Origin: Scolanthus callimorphus | Taxonomy: Eukaryota > Cnidaria > Anthozoa > Actiniaria > Edwardsiidae | Length of the DNA stretch: 64,000 nt | Assembly: GCA_033964015.1 (NCBI GenBank) | Contig: CM066920.1 | Location: 6,911,912 to 6,975,911, forward strand | Reading direction: 5' to 3' | Part shown: positions 56,801 through 64,000 of the stretch, piece after piece | Position numbering within the stretch: position 1 is the stretch's first letter | Layout of the letters: each line of letters opens with the position of its first letter | Made by a program: the position numbers and the translations under genes | Notes under the pieces: generated by a model | Told to the model about the DNA's origin: nothing | Databases searched by the model: none | What the model saw: the letters and a program-made list of their open reading frames with translations, nothing else

Positions 56801-59800
56801 AGAAAGGTCGAGTTTGTTTTATTATATGGATGCCAGTGTTCTCCACGATTCTCAACAGCTCTTATAGTGTTGTTTTTTTCTACCGCTTCGCCTACTCCAA
56901 GATAAAATCCATATTTTTCGCCACAGTATATCCTCAATATATATATGAAGACCACGTCAGAAGGAAGGGAACACTATGGGATCAACGGCGATGAGAGTAC
57001 GCTCGTTTGGTCGCAAACACTCATGCACTAGCATGCAAAGGTGCGCGGACGCTTATACATAAGTATCCGATGTGCACTTTGTCTGTAAAGTCCTCATTTG
57101 ATCTCTTTGACTTGTTTTCGCCCTTTTACTCGGGGACACAAGAAAGAGGTTCTAAAACGAGGTCTTGCCAAAGATAAAAACCGATTCCTTGTTGTTAAAA
57201 GCATAAGTGTCTCTTTTGTGATTGGCGCCGGTCGCGTACCTGTTGCACCTCCTCCTCCTCGTCTTCGCGCTCCGGTTTGGCGACTGGCCTGTTATGTCGT
57301 ACCATTCTCTCGCCCTCTAAAAAGTTAAAAATGTTCCAAATATTGAAATACACTTCATTGTACACGATTTCTATTAAGGCAATGGAGGCTGGGCGGTGCT
57401 TAGTAAGTGCCCCAACAAACACAAAGTACAACAAAGCAAGTCATTCCATACTAGATTTTGTCAAGAGTATTTTGTAGCCTCACTGAAAACTTTGACTTTT
57501 CTGCTTCTCAGATATGAGCAAAAATGTTTGGCCTGTTTAAAACTCTAATCAAAACCACTTCTTCAATCTCGTTGCCATATAATAGAATTCGTTGTTTTCA
57601 CCGGCTTCCTGTGGCATGAAAGCGCGCGCGCGTTTTCCAAAAAGGCGGGAAATCATTGTTGTTCAAATCAACAATCGCTCGAAACTCGCCAAAAAGTCCC
57701 AAAAATCTTAAGTACTCCTCCAAATTCCCTTCTGCTGTTTCTTATGTACTTATATATGACGGTAAGAAGGCTTTTTATCTTCTTCTTTTGTTTTGTTCGA
57801 TGAATAGCTTGATTCGATCGCAACTTGTTTTCGCCGTTAGCTTTTTTACTCAGTTTGGAAAATTTTAGTGTTTCTATTAGCGATTCGGCTTATTGAGTAC
57901 AAGTAGAAATTATCTTGGAGGACCCTTAAATCAAAATCCAATTTTTACGTTAAAAAGTATAAGATAAGCTTACTTACAGTAAAAAATTCCGCGCATAAGA
58001 ACTGCATTTTATCGGAACCTGTTTAATGGCCCTTAAAATTAGAATCCTTCTTCACCAACTCCATGCTTCCTTGTATTTTTAAATCAAATAAGAACCTATT
58101 TGCTGGTTGTCTCCCCCACCTATGCAATCTCCGCAAGTTCCATGACATTTGACTTTAATCAGACCAAGCTTGTTCTGCATGCATGCCTCGTAGTGGAGCT
58201 CGCATCGGCTGGGGTAGTCGTTACCGTCTGTACCGCACACGGGGTCAGCTTCGGACTTGGCACATGGACGACATCTACAAGATTAACCAAGATAGGGGTA
58301 AGTTTTTATCAGCTTTGTAAAGGCTGGTTCACACACGAACGCAAGCGCAGGACGCAAGCTCAATGCAAGTGTATCATAGCGACGCAAGCGCAAACCTAAA
58401 GTCGCTTGCACTTGCGTTCGCTTGATTCAAACTAGACACCGGCACAAGGGGAATGCAACGCAACGTCTTGATTTTCTTGCGCCTGCTTCTGCGCTTGCGT
58501 TTTAGTGTTAAACATATAATGGAAACGTATGATCCTTGTAAACCATATAAGGGAAATTAATGAATCCTTGCGCTTGTGGTTGTGCATGCGTCTGCGTTTG
58601 TGTGTAAACACGCCCTAATAAGTGTAAATATAAATGTGGGAGGACGATTCCAAATTATTATTTTGCGGTAACATATTCTTTGTCAATGTGCATTTTTTGG
58701 GATAAATGCTGAATAGTCGTTTGGCCTTTTTCTTGACCCTTCTAAAACTGCTACTTACTTGACGCAGATTGTTTTCACTCTCTTGCCGCTTTTCTTGACT
58801 TTACAAGCCGAGTGCTCAGGGCAGTCGATCTCGCTGCAATCTGGAACAGAAACGGAAAACCTTACTGGCACCTAGACAAGGCTGCACTGTTTACTGTTAT
58901 TGTACGAACCTTGCCTGGTCCATTTAGCCTAAATAGCACGCGAGTATGCGGTCTCGATCTCGGAATCCAGATATTGGAATCCGGAATCCGGTCTCTGGAA
59001 TCCAGACTCCAAATCCAATGCGTTTCTCTTTTATTGGAATCCGATTCTAAGACAGTTTGAAATCAGAACTGGGCAGTGGCGGATCCAGGTTTTAGAAAAA
59101 GTGATTCGTTTTTTTAAGTTTTACAAAGCTTGGTCAATTTCCAAACAAGATATTATATTGCTAACTCAGAAACGTCTGTAAACTATTTTAGATATTGATA
59201 ACATATAACGTGCTGTATCGTTGTTTTAACTTTATTTTGTTATTATTTTTACATTTGTTCTTTCTTCTTTTTTTTTTTTTTTGCTCAAAAAAGAGGGTGC
59301 GTCCACTGATGATATGTATCCTTCTTGCTTGAGCATATTTCCGATATAAAATTCATTTCCGTAGAGTTGACTTACATTTTTTGTGCTCTTCTTCCGTGAT
59401 ATGGTGTTTCTTAATCTTTAGAGATTGCTGTAAAAGGGAAAACAAACATGAAAACAAATCGCGCGCCGTTATATTTTGTCAACGAACTGGTGGTGGTATT
59501 CATTTCAATTTTACTGGCACGCGCACATTTAAATTCGCACATCTTTGGTTCAATCTCTTGTTTTTCGCATTTAGTTACAAAATGCTGTTCCTTTCGTGAT
59601 TTCGTGTCCTTTAGGCGTACGTTTTGTAACTTGGCACTCAAGTATAGGCACGCAATCTGCAATATATGGATGGCAAGCTGGCATGAATATAAGGGTTTTG
59701 CACAGTCAGGCAAATGAGATGGTAAGCAGCTCAGCTCATCCGATTATTATACCCAAACGGCGCGACACATGTCCCATACTGCCTGTCACTGCTCGGAAAG

Positions 59801-60645
59801 GTCTCAAAACAGACAATACGAATTGCGTAGGGCAATATATGCTGAGAGAAGGATTCGGCAAAGGCAAAAGGTCAACTGCTGTCTTGAGAGGCCCCGAAAG
59901 TAAATCAGTTAGCTTTTGGCAATGATGCCGAAAATGCGCGCATTTCATAAAGCGCAGTCACTTTCAGCCACAACAAAATACATAGCAAACGATATAGCTA
60001 TTAAACTCCAGAATAAGAAATCATTTTGATGTCGAAAACAAAGCCAAAAAGCAAGATCAAATTATAATCCAATAAATGCGCCTTTCAAGTTATTCACCTC
60101 ATAACTGTCACGTAATACACCCAGAGTAAAATTCCGTCGGATTGCTGAAATCAAAGCTAATCAAGCGCACACTACTGAAACACGCATTTTGAAGGAAAAC
60201 TCTACAAAAACGTGAAGCTTACTGACTGGATAACGATAACGTTTTGAGTCATCGGATCTTATTCAGCAACAAAAATCAAAAAGCTATTCGAAACTAAAGC
60301 TATGGCCTTGCGGTCAGTGAAACTTAAGACTACAGATCAGGCAAGATCGGCATTCAGAGCGTGTGAAGATTTATCGTGAATAAGTCCACGTCAGTGTTTA
60401 CAACACAGAAGGCAATCTTTTCAATCACTTCGACTACACAAGTCGAAAACAGAAACCCTCTGTGAAATCCCAAGTTACCCAACTCCATTTTGTATCCCAA
60501 ATTTAACGGCTCGCGCTATGAATATCCCCTTGAGTCACAGACACGAAGTGTGACCGAGACTTAGATAATATACCTTCCATTTCGGCTTGGCTTGCGTCAA
60601 TACCAGCGAAATCACCAACACAGTTAAAACCCCTAGAACTCTCAT
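53814..60645 (-). CDS. SPOCK: Testican (SPOCK-type) proteoglycan core protein, 10 exons, 390 aa
   Basis: Exons, minus strand: 60574-60645, 59376-59427, 58759-58840, 58120-58274, 57240-57316, 56598-56709, 55229-55399, 54662-54868, 53931-54143, 53814-53845; all phases agree. Residues 1-20 are a signal peptide (MRVLGVLTVLVISLVLTQA). Residues 42-118 form a follistatin-like/Kazal module (YCSEIDCPEHSACK, then PVCGTDGNDYPSRCELHYEA). Residues 121-183 are a charged linker. Residues 184-309 are the SPARC-type extracellular calcium-binding domain: LLDWFHVL, EF loop DTNHDHVLGPEE (259-270) and EF loop DAGKDGQFSLLE (291-302), the second preceded by the conserved Cys. Residues 331-377 are a thyroglobulin type-1 repeat (CDVDGFYMPMQC, CWCVDRNGGKIEG). 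The module order is that of testican, an extracellular matrix protein. It ends VPCQVYKCQNCNQ and lacks the acidic, chondroitin-bearing tail of vertebrate testicans. Exon 9 needs the second of two adjacent AG acceptors. Confidence 0.92.
55490..55750. mobile_element. MITE with CTTAGGCTGCGTACACACTT ends
   Basis: AAGGCTGCGTACACACTTGG opens and CCAAGTGTGTACGCAGCCTA closes it. GGTGCTCGGACACCGTGCCC and its complement extend the arms. It lies in testican intron 6. Confidence 0.8.
56232..56556. mobile_element. MITE family D, copy 2, interrupted by a nested insertion
   Basis: AAGGAATTTCTGCAGAAATCC and GGGTTTCTGCAGAAATTCCC are the ends, as in the copy at 51398. The right arm is split after TTTTTCCAT by about 145 bases of unrelated sequence (56381-56525, starting TACCATAGCTAGCATAGGG) before resuming CCCATGGATGGG. 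It lies in testican intron 6. Confidence 0.7.
58321..58615. mobile_element. MITE family A, copy 2
   Basis: Opens AGGCTGGTTCACACACGAAC, closes TTGTGTGTAAACACGCCCT. It shares interior words GACGCAAGCGCAAA, CGTCTTGATTTTCTTGCG and TTTTAGTGT with 5392-5621. It lies in testican intron 3, 46 bases from exon 4. Confidence 0.75.
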
Positions 60646-61177
60646 GATCCACTGCAGCTTCTGCCTTGAGTTTTACAAGCCAAGTCAAACGCTGTAGATC
60701 TAAAATGCGGCCAAGACTGATGGAATGTAAACTCACGGGTCAACTCGGACGAGGAGATCTGCCAGTGAATGATCAACTGTTCTTGGACGCTCTGTGATTG
60801 GTCGAAAATGTAAGCTGGTTATTGTTTAGTGTTGTCTGAAACTGACATGAACCGGAAGTGATAGGGCCGGGACCGGAAATGGTCACCTATCCCAATTCTT
60901 GGAAGTTTTTGTTTGACTTCGAGTCTTGAGGATGAAAACAAAGTGTGCTGGAAACAGCAGAGCACAAAGCACTTGATCTAAGAAGAAGTCCACACAGAAG
61001 TGTCTATTTTTTAAGACGGAGTTTTTTTTTGCTGCTGCACCGATGCGCGAAAGCAGGATGATCGAGGTAGTAAGTCAGCGGCTTTTGTGGAAATATCGGA
61101 ATAAACCTCTACAAACAAAGCTTTATACTTGATTTATCGAATTTGATCGAAAATATCACACTTCGTTCCCCAAGTCA

Positions 61178-61200
61178 GGGACCGGTCATTATTTATGTGT
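61178..61200 (+). repeat. Solo copy of the two-gene transposon's end
   Basis: AGGGACCGGTCATTATTTAT followed by GTG matches the first 23 bases of the 41551 end. It is followed by a G-rich run that differs. No partner end was found in the window, so this is a fragment or a non-autonomous derivative. Confidence 0.75.
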
Positions 61201-62052
61201 CGGAGAGGGGGGCGGAGGAGAAAATACCTGTGATCCAAAAAAAATTTCAAGAACCCCACCTGATAGCATTGATTGTTTTCGGGAGCCCCCCTCTGATAGA
61301 CTGAAACATTTCAGGACCCTCCTTCCCCTCCATCCATGTCAGTCAAATGATTCAAACAGGTCCTGAAGGGGGTCCAAATCCCATTTCTCAGCGTAAAAGT
61401 TTCGCAAGATCCCAGTCCTGAAGTTTTCCCAGTCAAAGTTTTCAAAATCCCAGCGTTAAAAAGTGACTCTTAGACATGTGTACAGAGTGTTTGTATTGCA
61501 GTCGTAGGGCAAAATTTTAAAAGCAGTTCACAAAATTTTAAAGCCACTCTTTACAGACATTGATATTTCATTGTTGGTTCAGTTAAAGGCAAATTGACCC
61601 ATTTCTAGTTCTATTGGCCAAATCCCAGTGACTCCAATCCCATTTCCAAGCCTAACATAAGGTCTCCCACAATGGCTATCATGGCAAGTCACTAAAACCT
61701 CCCCCTCCTTTCTGAAGGCAGTATCTGGGTCTCTTACAATGATCAGGAGTGTTAAGATTGAGTAGATGGCGAGCGCGTAGCGCGAGCCGAATTTTTTTTT
61801 AGACTTTTTCTGATATAGACAAAATAATTGTTTCTCAAGACCCCCCTTAACTGCCATTTTCGCCTTTCAAGACCCCCCTTTGTGTTTCAGGGCCCCCCAT
61901 CAGGGCCCCCCCAAAATTTCCGAAGGATATTGGGGGTCACGGATCGAATATTCGTCCTTGAGATCAGGGATCGCCCAAAAAATAATGTACCTGGTTACTA
62001 CCCTGAAATCAGGTCTCTGAGTGTCCGAGTGCTATAAATGCAGTGTAATAGT

Positions 62053-62129
62053 TGCGGTTACACTAGCGCCTTTTCCCGTGTGGAAAGGGCATTTCGACCG
62101 CGTTGAGAAAACTATTTAGTGTAACCGCT
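62053..62129. repeat. Short inverted repeat (GCGGTTACACTA)
   Basis: GCGGTTACACTAGCGCC is mirrored by TAGTGTAACCGC about 50 bases later. Similar GTGTGACCGC and GTGTAAATGAG words at 62297 and 62391 may be parts of the same element. Confidence 0.5.
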
Positions 62130-62730
62130 GTTCCCAGACCGAAATCTCCTAGTTGAGGTTTCCAAGGATACGTCAACAAGAACAAAAGAATTTCACGCGA
62201 CAGTTCCAGACCTAAAGAGCTCAGGAAATACAGCCCCGCGACGCCTAGGCCAATCACGTTGCAATAAAAGAAAAGATCACCGAGGGCATGTCTGTACAGT
62301 GTGACCGCTTTACCATAGGCAATTTCAAACCCGAGACGAACCCAGCCCCACACCCGTAGCCTTGAAACCGCAATAATGCAGTGTAAATGAGTTTCTATTC
62401 TTTGTTTGACAGGGATTGTTATGCAACCTCGTTTGCAAAGGATCGACTTCATGTTTTGGTTACTGAAGTAAGTGCACCTTCCCCTACCTAAAACCAGGGA
62501 CGTGTGAAGAGATGGACTGGCGCGGCCATGTAATATTCTCTGTTTAGTCAAATCACACTAGTGGTCTATTATCAATGCTGAGTTCTGATTGGTTGAGCTA
62601 CTATTAGGAAAATACGTTATAGCCTACTAGTAGCGAAAAGTGTCGGATTTGAAAACCAAGGAATGGCAAATGACCAGCCCAGAAAACATGTTTTTGCTAT
62701 ACAAATTGACCTACTGTGATTTGACTAAAA

Positions 62731-62803
62731 CAATTATTCCTCTCGCCCTCATGGCCTCTGGGCTATCGACTCAGAGGCCATGAGGGCTGGAGAAATAATT
62801 GTT
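62731..62803. repeat. Near-perfect hairpin
   Basis: AACAATTATTCCTCTCGCCC and its complement enclose CTCATGGCCTCTGGG and CTCAGAGGCCATGAG with a short loop. The arms are about 33 bases. Confidence 0.8.
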
Positions 62804-63551
62804 AAATATTTTCACGTAGGAATATTGTTTTCCCACTAAAAGGAAAACAATCCAAAAAGACCGAAAAGTAAATAATAACGTTCTGCAGAAAAAGGTCTCG
62901 GAGACAACTTGAGCCAATGGCCGACTAATTTGCACGAGACGATGGAAAATATTTTGAGAGAGAAATGCCACATTTAGATTTTATTTCCTCCAAAAGAAAT
63001 ACATATTGGTATAAATAAAAATTTAACGCATCAATAAATTGCTGTAAAGAACTTGCTATATTATTAACTACCTAAATAAAGATGCTGTATTTTTCAACCA
63101 TGTCAGTCCATGGAAAGTTTTTTCATGAATATTTTTCTGGCGGCTTCAGTGGCCCGTAGCCTATTCCGTCTGAAATCTCAAAGTACAAAGCGCGGGGTTG
63201 CTGCGCTGGAGCGAAAACGCGCGAGGACACAGGAAGTCCAAATCTTGCAAAACGCGAAAGAGACGAAACACGCCACAGACGCCCGAGGAGGCTAAGTAGC
63301 TTGAGCATTTGAGATTGTACACGTTCGTTGTTTCCTTTATTTTTTATGTAAACTACACTGGCAAAAGCCCTTCGTTTAACTATTGCGGATTTTAGGGGGT
63401 TCATTTGTGTTTTCAAGCGCCAGATTCGAAACCGCTTCAACTGCCATGTTGGACGTGTGTGAAGGAAATTGCGGGTCGAGGGAGCAAGATTTTTACTTCC
63501 AAGATTGTTTCCCGGGTACGATAGCCCTAATTCATAGCAAACATAACATAG

Positions 63552-63588
63552 AAAATTTCTGCAGAAACCCAATCATGGGAAAAGTTGC
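63552..63588 (+). repeat. MITE family D, single end
   Basis: AAATTTCTGCAGAAACCCAA followed by CATGGGAAAAG matches the left arm of family D. No right end follows. Confidence 0.6.
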
Positions 63589-64000
63589 GTTTCTTTTAGC
63601 CAGTGGTCTGAATAAAAACAGAATCCTATTTTGCACTCCAACTTAGTTTATGAAAGAAAAAAAAACTGAAATTGGTATTATTGAAAACAGATCAGCCTGA
63701 CAAAAAATCAAAAAGGGCAATTCGCAATCCATTTCCATCCTCGATAATAAACCAAAACACCCCAAATTTGCGCATAGAGCAGATTTCAGATGACCATCGT
63801 GAAAGTAAACGCAATTGTGCAATCACTAGCCAATCAGAAACAAGAGTAATTACAACTTACTGCTGAATGGTTTCCAGCCCAGCCAATCAGGAGCCGAACC
63901 AATTGGCTAGTAATTCCTTGCTTGTAATTAGTTCGCAATTTGATTGGTTGATAGAAATAAGCAGCCAATGAGAGAGCAAACCAATTGCAAACACGACGGT

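Larger units (their letters stand above)
60646..64000. other. Testican upstream region and repeats
   Basis: No gene is supported. 60646-61000 is the likely testican promoter side; no TATA box was seen. 61178-61200 repeats the transposon end. 61250-61950 is a diverged GACCCCCC/GGGGTCC repeat. Hairpins lie at 62053-62129 and 62731-62803, half a family D end at 63552, and a cluster of CCAAT or ATTGG motifs at 63829-63985. Confidence 0.5.

Overview
This is eukaryotic nuclear DNA with long AT-rich introns, GT-AG splice sites and many short inverted-repeat elements. The gene set is metazoan: HMMR, a PAR-type bZIP factor, a CP2/Grainyhead-family factor, testican, and a secreted Kunitz-thyroglobulin protein. 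Together with the density of MITE-like hairpins and a large two-gene DNA transposon, this suggests an anthozoan cnidarian (coral or sea anemone). That assignment is inference. No prokaryotic operons, tRNA, rRNA or CRISPR were recognised.

Layout: 654-14852 (+) is the hyaluronan-mediated motility receptor (HMMR/RHAMM), in 28 phase-consistent exons, with the 5' end unresolved or outside the window. 18872-20733 (-) is a two-exon PAR/NFIL3-type bZIP gene. Its upstream region carries an E-box next to a perfect D-box. 23145-29223 (+) holds the C-terminal exons of a CP2-superfamily transcription factor, with an apparent one-base frameshift in the last exon and no DNA-binding domain found. 29-39.8 kb is mostly repeats, plus two convergent genes for small acidic orphan proteins (33382-33785 + and 35534-35914 -). 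39831-49998 (-) is a five-exon secreted Kunitz plus thyroglobulin-type-1 gene. Its third intron contains a 6.3-kb DNA transposon (41551-47866) with near-perfect 37-bp terminal inverted repeats. The transposon carries two divergent genes: a 1198-aa integrase-like protein with a SAP-like C-terminal region, and a SAM-domain coiled-coil protein. 53814-60645 (-) is a complete ten-exon testican (SPOCK) gene: signal peptide, follistatin/Kazal, SPARC-type EF-hand pair, thyroglobulin type-1. 60646-64000 holds repeats only.

Gene models were built by hand from splice signals, reading phase and remembered family signatures; no alignment was run. Three open frames (the CP2 last exon, the transposon SAM gene and the plus-strand acidic gene) are each broken by a one- or two-base offset in or near short homopolymers. 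Either these loci are decaying or the assembly has indel errors.
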